Shown piece by piece: positions 26,969 through 34,330 of a DNA stretch of 58,606 nucleotides. Numbering within the stretch: position 1 is the stretch's first letter; the number at the start of each line of letters is the position of its first letter. A program made the position numbers and the translations under genes. The notes beneath the pieces were generated by a model. It searched no databases. It saw only the letters and a list, made by a program, of their open reading frames with translations, and was not told the origin of the DNA. This stretch comes from Candidatus Alistipes stercoravium (GTDB taxonomy: Bacteria > Bacteroidota > Bacteroidia > Bacteroidales > Rikenellaceae). The stretch covers positions 1 to 58,606 of the forward strand of contig DWWQ01000048.1 in assembly GCA_019119615.1 (NCBI GenBank). The letters run 5' to 3'.

Positions 26969-28438
26969 ATGAAACGAATCCTCCTCCTGCTCCTCGCCGC
27001 GGCCGCCTGTGCCTGCGGCACGACACCCGCCCCGTCGGACTACGCGATCGTCGCCGGACCCGGCATCACGGACGACCCGCAATGGGCGACGGTCGTCGAG
27101 GCGCTCGGCGAAAGCCACCCCGGAGCTCAGGTTATCACCTACCGCGACTCGGTAGGCGAGGTGCTCGACGCGCTGCGCGGCGCGAAGCCCCGCTACGTCG
27201 CCTTCGTCGAGCAGCCCGAACAGGTCGGACGCGACTACATCATCGCGCTGAACCGCATGAGCCGTGCAGTCGATACGGACATCTACGCCGACTACCTCTG
27301 GGGCGTCATCACGGGCTACGACGCCGCGGCGGCCCGCCGCATGGTGCTCGACGCACGGGAGCCGCTCGTCATCCGCAGCGCCGTGAGCACGCTGCGCGAG
27401 GTCTCCGGGGCCAAGTGGTTCGAGTCGTTCGCCTATGTGGACGACCGCGACCGGGGAATCTGCGGCGAGAAGCGCCCCGGTGAGGATTCCGTACGCCACT
27501 ACCCGACACCGCACCGCCTGCCGGACGGACGCCCCGACCTGCTGCGCGACTTCTGCGACTACTACGCGGCCTATGATCCCGACCTGATTACCACGGCCTC
27601 GCACGCCACGGAGCGCAACCTCGAAATGCCCTACTCGGTCGGGAACCTGCGCTGCGCCGACGGGGCGCTCTACGCCGACTTTCCCGAAGGGCGCGAGGCA
27701 CTCCGCGAATCGGGCAAGCGGAGGGTTTTCCTGCCCATCGGCAACTGCCTGATCGGCAACGTGAACAACACGCGCGAAAGCATGGCGATCGCCTGGATGA
27801 ACAGCGCCCGTGCGGCAGCGATGGTCGGCTACGTCGTGCCGACGTGGTACGGCCGCAGCGGCTGGGGAGGGCTGAAATACTGGCTCACCTCGCCCGGACG
27901 CTACACCCTTGCCGAGGCCTTCTTCCTCAACCAGCAGGACCTGCTCCACCAGCTCGAGGGGTGGTGTCCCGGACTGGGCGGCAAGGCCTTCCCGTTCGGA
28001 CCGGAGGGCTTCGCCGAAGAGGATTTCGACCGCGCGAACGAGGTGGCCGGCCGCGAGCTGAACATCGACGAGACGGGCTTCTTCTTCGACCGCGACGTGC
28101 TGGCCTTCTACGGCGACCCGGCCTGGGAGGTGCGGCTCCGCGAGCTCCCCGCCGAGCAGGACTACACCGTAACGGTGCACAACGAACCGGGGCGCTGCAC
28201 GCTGACCGTCGAGACGTCGCCGGAGTTCAGCGCCGAGCGCATGGCCGGCGACCGCTTCAAGGAGGAGCATGTCAAGGAGCTGCCCTTCAGCTGGTTCTTC
28301 GCCGAACGGCTCGAAAATCCGCGCCTGGCCGAGGGCGAGCCGTGGCAAGTGGCCCTCGACGAAAACTTCCTGCTGGTTTACGACCCCGGCTTCGAGCCCG
28401 GACAGACCTACACGATCCGCATCGACACCGGAAAATAG
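26969..28438 (+). CDS. Lipoprotein with a possible caspase/gingipain-like peptidase fold
   Basis: 489 residues, lipoprotein-type N-terminus (MKRILLLLLAAAACACG, C14 or C16). I do not recognise a named family with certainty. The region 22-330 looks like a C25/caspase fold: alternating strands and helices (YVAFVEQPEQV), then H212 in TTASHATERN, a strand ending in PIGNC with C260, followed by SMAIAWMNSARAAAMVGYV and TLAEAFFLNQQ, which recall gingipain and clostripain regions after the catalytic Cys. The remaining 150 residues include a beta-rich domain (YTVTVHNEPGRCTL). If correct, H212/C260 is the dyad. Alternatively it is an inactive relative. It follows cls and ends at a strong terminator. Confidence 0.6.
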   Translation: MKRILLLLLAAAACACGTTPAPSDYAIVAGPGITDDPQWATVVEALGESHPGAQVITYRDSVGEVLDALRGAKPRYVAFVEQPEQVGRDYIIALNRMSRAVDTDIYADYLWGVITGYDAAAARRMVLDAREPLVIRSAVSTLREVSGAKWFESFAYVDDRDRGICGEKRPGEDSVRHYPTPHRLPDGRPDLLRDFCDYYAAYDPDLITTASHATERNLEMPYSVGNLRCADGALYADFPEGREALRESGKRRVFLPIGNCLIGNVNNTRESMAIAWMNSARAAAMVGYVVPTWYGRSGWGGLKYWLTSPGRYTLAEAFFLNQQDLLHQLEGWCPGLGGKAFPFGPEGFAEEDFDRANEVAGRELNIDETGFFFDRDVLAFYGDPAWEVRLRELPAEQDYTVTVHNEPGRCTLTVETSPEFSAERMAGDRFKEEHVKELPFSWFFAERLENPRLAEGEPWQVALDENFLLVYDPGFEPGQTYTIRIDTGK

Positions 28439-28486
28439 CCGGAAACGGCGGTGCGACAAACGCCGCCGCATTCCCGCACAACAAAA

Positions 28487-28515
28487 AAAAGCACCCTGCC
28501 GGGCAGGGTGCTTTT
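28487..28515. terminator. Bidirectional terminator
   Basis: AAAAGCACCCTGC pairs with GCAGGGTGCTTTT around a short CGG loop (28487-28515), A-run before and T-run after. It ends the lipoprotein gene on plus and the response-regulator operon on minus. Confidence 0.85.
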
Positions 28516-28536
28516 CATTTTCCGGAACGGCCGGCG

Positions 28537-29172
28537 CTACAGCTCGACGATGCCGTTGCGGATGGCATAGACGACCAGGCTGGCCGTATTCTTGCAGCCG
28601 GTCTTCTCGAGGATGTTGGCCCGGTGCTTGTCCACCGTGCGTTTCGAAATGAAGAGTTCGTCGGCGATCTCCTGATTCGAGAGGCCCCGGCAGACGGCCA
28701 CCAGAATCTCCCGCTCGCGCGACGAGAGCTGGTCGTCGGCGGCATCCTCGCGCGAGCGCATGCGGCCCGTGAGCGACGAGAGCAGCTGCGGCGAGAAGTA
28801 GCTGCCCCCCTCCATCACCGTCTCGACGGCCTCCAGCACGTCGCCGATGTCGGAATCCTTGAGCAGGAAACCCCGCGCACCCGCCTCGACCATGCGCGAG
28901 TAGTAACTCTCCTCGCCGAACATCGAGAGGGTGATGATCCTCAGTTCGGGGCGCCGCGCCAGCGCCCGCTCGGTTGTCTGGGCCCCGTCCAACCCCGGCA
29001 TCGAGAAATCCATGAAGACCACGTCGGCCTCCAGCGTGTCGAGCTGTGCGAGGAACTCCTCGCCGCTGCCGGCCTCCCCGACAACGCGGTACCCCTCCTG
29101 CCGTTCGAGCAGGCCCCGCAGTCCGTTGCGGAACAGCGTGTGGTCATCGACCAGAACGATGCGGCGCGTCAT
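28537..29172 (-). CDS. NarL/LuxR-type response regulator
   Basis: 211 residues: receiver domain with acidic pocket D9-D10, phospho-acceptor D55 (VFMDFSMPG), and the conserved Lys in FLLKDSD, then a LuxR-type helix-turn-helix (LSSREREILVAVCRGLSNQE ... TVDKHRANILEK). It is a transcription factor activated by the histidine kinase encoded five bases upstream. The start at 29172 (MTRRIVLVDDHTLFRNGL) is standard. The target genes are not evident; the flanking lipoprotein and surE are possible but unsupported. Confidence 0.94.
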   Translation of the reverse strand: MTRRIVLVDDHTLFRNGLRGLLERQEGYRVVGEAGSGEEFLAQLDTLEADVVFMDFSMPGLDGAQTTERALARRPELRIITLSMFGEESYYSRMVEAGARGFLLKDSDIGDVLEAVETVMEGGSYFSPQLLSSLTGRMRSREDAADDQLSSREREILVAVCRGLSNQEIADELFISKRTVDKHRANILEKTGCKNTASLVVYAIRNGIVEL

Positions 29173-29177
29173 ATCTC

Positions 29178-30164
29178 CTAACTGCGTTTTTTGCGGCGGC
29201 CGTCGCGCCGGGCCGGCACGGCGGACTCTTCCTGGGTATTGACACGAATAGCGGCCTGCATGCCCTTGCCCTTCGAGGAGGTGATCGAGCAGCTGCCGCC
29301 CAGCGAATTGATCCTCGACGAAATGTTCGACAGGCCCATGCCGCAGTCCATCATCGCCTGCGGGTTGAAGCCGCGGCCGTTGTCCGAATAGTCGAGCGTC
29401 AGCTCCGAACCGTTCTGCGACAGCGACAGATTGATCGACGTGCAGCCCGAATGCTTGAGCGAGTTGTTGATCAGCTCGCAGATCACCCGGTAGAGGATCA
29501 CCTCCACGTCCGTGTCGTAACGCTCCGAACGCAGGTTCGTCGTGAAGCGGATCTTCACGTCGTGCATCGCCACGCTCTTGTCGATGAAGTTCTGCACGCC
29601 GCGCGCCAGCCCGAAGTCGTTGAGCACATGCGGCGAGAGGTTGTTCGAAATCTCCCGCAGCGAGCGGATCGCCTCCTCGATGACGTAGGTCGTATTGTCG
29701 ATGATCTCGCGCTGTTCGGCGTTGTGCTCGTCGCGCGAGAGGGCCGTCAGCGACATCTTCGCCGAGGAGAGCAGCGGGCCCAGCCCGTCGTGCAGCTCCT
29801 TCGAGAAACGCGAGCGCGCCTTCTCCTCCGTGCGCAGCACCGCCGTGAGGATCCGCTTGTTGAGCAGCGTCCGCTGGTGGTTCAACCGGTCGATATAGCG
29901 GAACAGCTTGTGGGCATACATCACGCCGATCGAAAGGCAGATCGACACCGTAACCCCGAGGTAGCCGAACCACCACCGCGGCACGACCTCGACGCCCAGG
30001 TCCAGCAGCAGCTGGACCAGCCGTTCGATCGTCAGCAGCGAGAAGCCCACGATGAAGAGAATCCACACCGAATTGTACTTCGTGGCCCGCACCAGACGCA
30101 GGGCATAGGCCGTCGCAAGGCTCTGCACGACGATCGACAGGATGAGCAGGATCGTAATCAGCAT
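29178..30164 (-). CDS. Membrane sensor histidine kinase, HisKA_3 type
   Basis: 328 residues with three membrane helices (about 1-22, 33-53, 66-86) and almost no periplasmic domain, so it probably senses a membrane or intramembrane signal. The dimerisation/phosphotransfer helix carries H125 in SKELHDGLGPLLSSAKM. The ATPase has YRVICELINNSLKHSG (N box), DYSDNGRGF and GMGLSNISSRI. The C-terminus is basic (RRDGRRKKRS). It pairs with the NarL-type regulator downstream. Its promoter lies inside the 3' end of surE. Confidence 0.93.
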   Translation of the reverse strand: MLITILLILSIVVQSLATAYALRLVRATKYNSVWILFIVGFSLLTIERLVQLLLDLGVEVVPRWWFGYLGVTVSICLSIGVMYAHKLFRYIDRLNHQRTLLNKRILTAVLRTEEKARSRFSKELHDGLGPLLSSAKMSLTALSRDEHNAEQREIIDNTTYVIEEAIRSLREISNNLSPHVLNDFGLARGVQNFIDKSVAMHDVKIRFTTNLRSERYDTDVEVILYRVICELINNSLKHSGCTSINLSLSQNGSELTLDYSDNGRGFNPQAMMDCGMGLSNISSRINSLGGSCSITSSKGKGMQAAIRVNTQEESAVPARRDGRRKKRS

Positions 30165-30182
30165 AAGGCTCCGTGTTTTTTA

Positions 30183-30213
30183 CAAAGATAGGATTATTTC
30201 AGCACTTTGCCAA
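30183..30213 (-). promoter_or_regulatory. Promoter of the histidine kinase-response regulator operon
   Basis: Minus strand: TTG (30213-30211), 20-base spacer, TATCTTTG (30190-30183). The -33 half is inside the last codons of surE. The predicted leader is only about 12 bases. Confidence 0.75.
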
Positions 30214-30970
30214 GGGCCGCGAGCTGCCGGTAGTCGGTCAGGTCCACCTGCACGGGAACCACCGAGACGTAGCCGTGCGCAAGGGCCCACTCGTCGGTAT
30301 CCGTGGCCTCGGGCTCGCCGTTTACGAATTCGCCCGTAAGCCAGTAGTACTCCCGTCCGCGGGGATCCTCGCGGCGGAAGAACTCCTCGCGCCAGAAGCC
30401 CCGGTTCTGGCGGCACAGACGCAGCCCCTTCACCTCTTCGGGACGTCCCGCGGGGACATTGACGTTCAGGCAGAGCGGCAGCGTGACTTCGCCGTCGAGC
30501 ACCGCCCCGACAATCTGCCGACCGTAGAGCACCGACGCCTCGAAATCGGCATCCGCGGCATGGTCGTCCAGCGAGAGGCCGATCGACGGGCAGCCGTAGA
30601 AGCTTCCTTCGATGGCGGCGCCCATCGTGCCGGAGTAGAGCACATTGACGGCCGAATTCGAGCCGTGGTTGATGCCCGAAATCACCAGATCGACCCGCTC
30701 CTCGCGCAGCAGGCAGTCGAAAGCCATCTTCACGCAATCGACCGGCGTACCCGAGAAGGCATAGACCGAGAGGTCGTGCTCCTCGCGGATGCGCCGCAGG
30801 TAGAGCGGGTTGTACATCGTGATGGCCTGGCTCATGCCGCTCTGCGTCGTCTCGGGAGCCACGACCACCACGCGGCCGAAGCCGCGGGCCACCTCGACGG
30901 CGGCGGCAAGCCCCTTCGAGGCGTAGCCGTCGTCGTTGGTAACCAGTATGAGTCGTTCGTTCTTGTTCAT
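30194..30970 (-). CDS. surE: 5'/3'-nucleotidase SurE
   Basis: Metal-dependent survival phosphatase hydrolysing nucleoside monophosphates, 258 residues. The metal site is VTNDDGYASKG (D13-D14), with ETTQSGMSQAITM, FSGTPVDCVKMA and VISGINHGSNSAVNVLYSGT, all SurE signatures. The start may be ATG 30970 (MNKNERLILVTNDDG) or the in-frame ATG at 30979. A -7 element lies 90 bases upstream. It contains one of only two GTSAC words in the window (30483-30487, Val-Thr as GTC-ACG). Confidence 0.96.
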   Translation of the reverse strand: MNKNERLILVTNDDGYASKGLAAAVEVARGFGRVVVVAPETTQSGMSQAITMYNPLYLRRIREEHDLSVYAFSGTPVDCVKMAFDCLLREERVDLVISGINHGSNSAVNVLYSGTMGAAIEGSFYGCPSIGLSLDDHAADADFEASVLYGRQIVGAVLDGEVTLPLCLNVNVPAGRPEEVKGLRLCRQNRGFWREEFFRREDPRGREYYWLTGEFVNGEPEATDTDEWALAHGYVSVVPVQVDLTDYRQLAALGKVLK

Positions 30971-31059
30971 TCCGTTCATAAACAAAGGAATAGCCGTACT
31001 GCGATCCACGGCCGAGCCGTTCGGCGCTCCGGGGCGGTGCGGCACATGCGATTTTCGGG

Positions 31060-31067
31060 CAAAGATA
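31060..31067 (-). promoter_or_regulatory. -7 element of surE
   Basis: TATCTTTG on the minus strand, 90 bases before the surE ATG; no spaced TTG is seen. Confidence 0.5.
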
Positions 31068-31107
31068 CGCATAAAACCCGCGCCGAGCGATTTTTTAACG
31101 CCATAAT

Positions 31108-31139
31108 TTGTTTCTTTTGGAAAAATCTTCCTATCTTTG
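31108..31139 (+). promoter_or_regulatory. Promoter of rplS
   Basis: TTG (31108-31110), 21-base spacer, TATCTTTG (31132-31139). It is divergent from the surE promoter and predicts an RNA start near 31146, giving a leader of about 235 bases. Confidence 0.8.
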
Positions 31140-31145
31140 CCCTCC

Positions 31146-31381
31146 CAAACGGGCGTAGATCAACCTCTTTCATTGGGCACTGCGGCAGCGGCAGGATTTT
31201 CGGGGAACGGATCCGGGCGAAGCGGGAGACCGCAACGCAAGGGACCGGGGACAGGAGGAACCGGAAACGCGAGGGTCCGAAAACCGGAAAAGACTGCAGG
31301 ATTATGGATCGAAGGCGATCCGCATGGTAGTCCGGGTGCAGCGGGAATGTTGGATGCGAAACACAAAAATTTGTTGCAACA
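31146..31381 (+). promoter_or_regulatory. Long 5' leader of rplS, candidate autoregulatory RNA
   Basis: About 235 bases without a convincing gene lie between the promoter and the rplS ATG. Visible structure: a GGATCG-AAGG-CGATCC hairpin (31306-31321) and a perfect 12-base palindrome TTGTTGCAACAA (31371-31382) whose last base is the A of the start codon. L19 leaders that bind the protein product are known in other phyla; a similar role here is inference. Confidence 0.5.
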
Positions 31382-31759
31382 ATGAACAAAGACGCAATCA
31401 TCAAGCTCGTGAACGAGCAGATGTGGCCGAAGACGGACGCCGACGTTCCGTCGTTCAAGGCCGGAGACACGATCACCGTTACCTACAAGATCATCGAGGG
31501 TAACAAGGAGCGCATGCAGAGCTTCCGCGGTACGGTCATCCAGATCAAGGGTCAGGGCAAGACCAAGATGTTCACGATCCGCAAGATCTCGAACGGCGTA
31601 GGCGTGGAGCGCATCTTCCCGCTCTACTCGCCCCACATCGACAAGATCGAGGTGAACAAGATCGGTGTCGTTCGCCGCGCCCGCATCTACTACCTGCGCG
31701 ACCTGACCGGCAAGAAGGCCCGCATCAAGGAGAAGCGCATGACCAGCTCGGAGAAATAA
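31382..31759 (+). CDS. rplS: 50S ribosomal protein L19
   Basis: Large-subunit protein at the interface with 16S rRNA, 125 residues. The L19 signature [20 protein letters not shown] and the C-terminal [20 protein letters not shown] are exact. It is monocistronic here, not in the rpsP-rimM-trmD-rplS operon of Proteobacteria, with its own promoter, unusual leader and strong terminator. Confidence 0.98.
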   Translation: MNKDAIIKLVNEQMWPKTDADVPSFKAGDTITVTYKIIEGNKERMQSFRGTVIQIKGQGKTKMFTIRKISNGVGVERIFPLYSPHIDKIEVNKIGVVRRARIYYLRDLTGKKARIKEKRMTSSEK

Positions 31760-31780
31760 TCCGGCTCACACGGTCTGAAA

Positions 31781-31815
31781 AAACGGGAGTCCCGAAATCC
31801 GGGATTCCCGTTTTT
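31781..31815 (+). terminator. Terminator of rplS
   Basis: An 11-bp stem CGGGAGTCCCG (31784-31794) with CGGGATTCCCG (31800-31810), one G-T wobble, preceded by As and followed by five T. Confidence 0.9.
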
Positions 31816-31851
31816 CTTTGTCCGAAAGCGGCGGCCATTCCCTCCCCGGAC

Positions 31852-31886
31852 AAAAAAAGCGGGGCGCAGCCGTCGCTGCACCCCGC
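31852..31886 (-). terminator. Terminator of the FucP-type permease gene
   Basis: Minus strand: a 12-bp stem (31886-31875 with 31870-31859, one wobble), four-base loop, then seven T (31858-31852). It faces the rplS terminator. Confidence 0.9.
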
Positions 31887-31908
31887 ATCCTGTCGTGAGA
31901 CGACCCGG

Positions 31909-33207
31909 TTAGTCGTTCACCGGAATATCCTTGTTCACGTTCTTCGAACCCACGAGGGCGTAGTAGAGCAGGTAGGCCAGGCCGATGATGATCACCCAGT
32001 AGCTCGTCAGATAGCCCGTACCGCCCGTCAGGTCGATGATGCTGTTCTGCAGGAGCGGAAGAATACCGCCGCCGCAAACGAGGGCCATGAAGATACCCGA
32101 ACCCTTCTCGGTGTATTTGCCCAGACCTTCGACGGCCAGGTTGAAGATACCGCCCCACATCACCGAAGTACAGAGGCCGATCAGTACCAGCAGCATCGCA
32201 TTGACCGGAACATGAACCAGCGTAAAGCCCTCGGCGCCGTTGAATACCGGCATGCTGGTAAGCGTCTGCGGCAGGAACATGGCGGCAGCCGTCAGGATCA
32301 GGCCCACGAAGGAGACGGTCGTAAGCATGGTCTTGGCCGAAATCTTGGCACCCAGAGCGGCTCCGAGCAGACGTCCCACAAGCATCAGCAGCCAGTAGGT
32401 GGCGGCTACCGATCCGGCGACGGCCTCGGCATTCACGCCGCTGCCCAGCACGTTGAGTTCGGGATTCTGCAGCCACTTCTGCAGCACGTTGGGGATGCCG
32501 ACCTCGATACCCACATAGACGAAGATCGCAACGGCACCCAGCACGAAGTGGCGGAACGACAGCGGGCCGTACTTCGAAGCGGCGGCCTGCTGCGTGGCGG
32601 CCTCGCGCTTGTTCTCGGGGATGTCCGTCAGGGCGATGACGATGAAGGCGAAGGCGAAGATGGCTAGGGCGGCATACATCAGCGGGAAGACGTTGCTGAT
32701 CTGTGCGTTGCGGATTCCCTCGGGGATCAGAAGGCCCGTCATGACGATGACGGCCGTACCGCTCAGCGAGTTGAAGGCGCCGCCGGTCTGGATGAGCTGG
32801 TTGCCCTTGTTACCGCCGCCGCCCAGCTTGTTGAGCATGGGATTGACCACCGTATTGAGCAGACACATCGAGAATCCGGCCACGAAGGCGCCCAGCAGAT
32901 AGACCCCGAAGCTCTCGGCAACACCCGAAAGCGTCTGGATGCCCACGCCGACGAAACCTACGGCCACGGCGACGAGTGCCGTCTTCTTGTAACCGAACTT
33001 CTGCAGCATGTTGCCGGCCGGATAACCCATGATCGCATAGGCGATGAAGTTGGCGAAGACACCCAGCGTACCCATCCAGTTGGGAACGTTGAACTGGTAC
33101 TTGAGAATGTCGCCCATGGGTGATGCCAGGTTGGTTACGAACGAGATCATCGCGAAGAGGAAGATCATCACGATGATCGGCAAAGTGTAATTCTTCTTTT
33201 GTTCCAT
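31909..33207 (-). CDS. FucP/GluP-family sugar:proton symporter (MFS)
   Basis: 432 residues with about twelve membrane helices. The N-terminus (LPIIVMIFLFAMISFVTNLA) and GYPAGNMLQKFGYKKTALVA, where FucP has its RxGYK loop, place it in the FucP/GluP branch of the major facilitator superfamily, which imports fucose, glucose or galactose. A glycine-rich insert GGGGNKGNQLIQ follows helix 4, typical of Bacteroidota members. Substrate cannot be decided. It is transcribed alone, 46 bases after the polyprenyl synthase gene on the same strand, so read-through is possible. Confidence 0.92.
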   Translation of the reverse strand: MEQKKNYTLPIIVMIFLFAMISFVTNLASPMGDILKYQFNVPNWMGTLGVFANFIAYAIMGYPAGNMLQKFGYKKTALVAVAVGFVGVGIQTLSGVAESFGVYLLGAFVAGFSMCLLNTVVNPMLNKLGGGGNKGNQLIQTGGAFNSLSGTAVIVMTGLLIPEGIRNAQISNVFPLMYAALAIFAFAFIVIALTDIPENKREAATQQAAASKYGPLSFRHFVLGAVAIFVYVGIEVGIPNVLQKWLQNPELNVLGSGVNAEAVAGSVAATYWLLMLVGRLLGAALGAKISAKTMLTTVSFVGLILTAAAMFLPQTLTSMPVFNGAEGFTLVHVPVNAMLLVLIGLCTSVMWGGIFNLAVEGLGKYTEKGSGIFMALVCGGGILPLLQNSIIDLTGGTGYLTSYWVIIIGLAYLLYYALVGSKNVNKDIPVND

Positions 33208-33253
33208 GAAAGTTACTATTTAGGTTAATAATCGTTTGCAGGTCGGTGCGGTA

Positions 33254-34243
33254 TTATCGGTCGCGTTCGGCGATGAAGGCGCAGAGGTTCACCAGCGCCG
33301 AACGGTAGTCGGATTCCTCGTAGTCGGCAAGCATCTCCACGGCCCGGGTGATGTAGCCCTGCATCGCCGTGGCGGCAGCGGCGAGCCCGCCCTCCTCCTC
33401 GACCGTGCGGCGCAGCGACTCCACCGCCGCGTCGTCTTCACGACAACGGGCCAGTCTGCCCAGCAGATCGGCCCGAAGCTCTTCGGAGGCATGCTCCAGC
33501 ACGGCAAGCAGCGGCAGGGTGATCTTCCCCTCGCGCAGGTCGTTGCAGGCCGGTTTCCCGGTCTGGGCCGACGGCGTATAGTCCAGGATGTCGTCCTGAA
33601 TCTGGAAGGCCATGCCCAGCGACTCGCCGAAGCGGCGCATCGTCGCCACCCGGTCGCGCGTGGCGCCCACGGCGAGCGCCCCCACGGAGGCGGCGACACC
33701 CAGCAGGCTTGCGGTCTTCTTGTGGATGATCTCCAGATAGGTCTTGAGCGTCATGCTGCGCTCGGCGGCGCATTCGTCCTGCAGCACCTCGCCCTCGCAC
33801 AGCGCGGCCATCGAGCCGCAGACATGCGTTACCAGGTCGAACTGCCCGCTCTGCAGGCCGATATTCATGTTTTTCGCCAGAACATAGTCGCCCAGGATCA
33901 CGGCCTTGTGCGACTGCCAGCGGGCATTGACCGAAGGGCGCCCCCGCCGCGTGTCGGCCTCGTCGATCACGTCGTCGTGGATGAGCGACGCCACATGGAT
34001 CATCTCCACAAGCATCGCGGCCAGAGAGGTGCGGCGTCCGCCCGCCGCACCCTTCACCGAAGCGTTCATCGCCGCCGAAAGGATCACCAGCAAAGGACGG
34101 ATGCCTTTGCCGCGGGACGAGAGGGCATAACGCAGCATGTCGGACAGCAACTCGCCCTCGGCCGTAAACTGCCGCTCGACGAATTCATCGAAGGCAGCCA
34201 GCTCCGCCGTAACGGGCTTGCGGATCTCTTCAAGTGTAATCAT
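33254..34243 (-). CDS. ispB: Long-chain polyprenyl diphosphate synthase
   Basis: Trans-prenyltransferase elongating isopentenyl diphosphate units, probably for the menaquinone side chain (MenA is in this window); 329 residues. The first aspartate-rich motif is D90-D-V-I-D94 (SLIHDDVIDEADTRRGRPS), the second is QIQDDILDYT near 216, with GKGIRP and the GEV..QDE helix. Chain length is not certain from sequence. The -7 element ends only five bases before the ATG at 34243, so the mRNA is predicted to be leaderless. Confidence 0.92.
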   Translation of the reverse strand: MITLEEIRKPVTAELAAFDEFVERQFTAEGELLSDMLRYALSSRGKGIRPLLVILSAAMNASVKGAAGGRRTSLAAMLVEMIHVASLIHDDVIDEADTRRGRPSVNARWQSHKAVILGDYVLAKNMNIGLQSGQFDLVTHVCGSMAALCEGEVLQDECAAERSMTLKTYLEIIHKKTASLLGVAASVGALAVGATRDRVATMRRFGESLGMAFQIQDDILDYTPSAQTGKPACNDLREGKITLPLLAVLEHASEELRADLLGRLARCREDDAAVESLRRTVEEEGGLAAAATAMQGYITRAVEMLADYEESDYRSALVNLCAFIAERDR

Positions 34244-34248
34244 ATGTG

Positions 34249-34256
34249 CAAAGATA
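34249..34256 (-). promoter_or_regulatory. -7 element of ispB, likely leaderless start
   Basis: TATCTTTG on the minus strand, followed by CACAT and then the ATG. Transcription usually begins about six to eight bases after this element, at or beside the start codon. No clear TTG is found. Confidence 0.6.
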
Positions 34257-34299
34257 AGCATTTTTCGCTTCGGCGAACCGCACTCTCGATGTTTTTTCG

Positions 34300-34307
34300 T
34301 ACCTTTG
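34300..34307 (+). promoter_or_regulatory. -7 element of the YfhO gene
   Basis: TACCTTTG, full consensus, 23 bases before the ATG at 34331. It is divergent from the ispB element with 43 bases between; no good -33 element is seen. Confidence 0.6.
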
Positions 34308-34330
34308 GCAATCGATAAAGATTCTACGGA

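Noticed and set aside
24231..27026. Upstream extension of the polysaccharide deacetylase frame through DUF4837 and cls
   Set aside because: Only the last 202 codons resemble a protein family; the rest is antisense to two clear genes.
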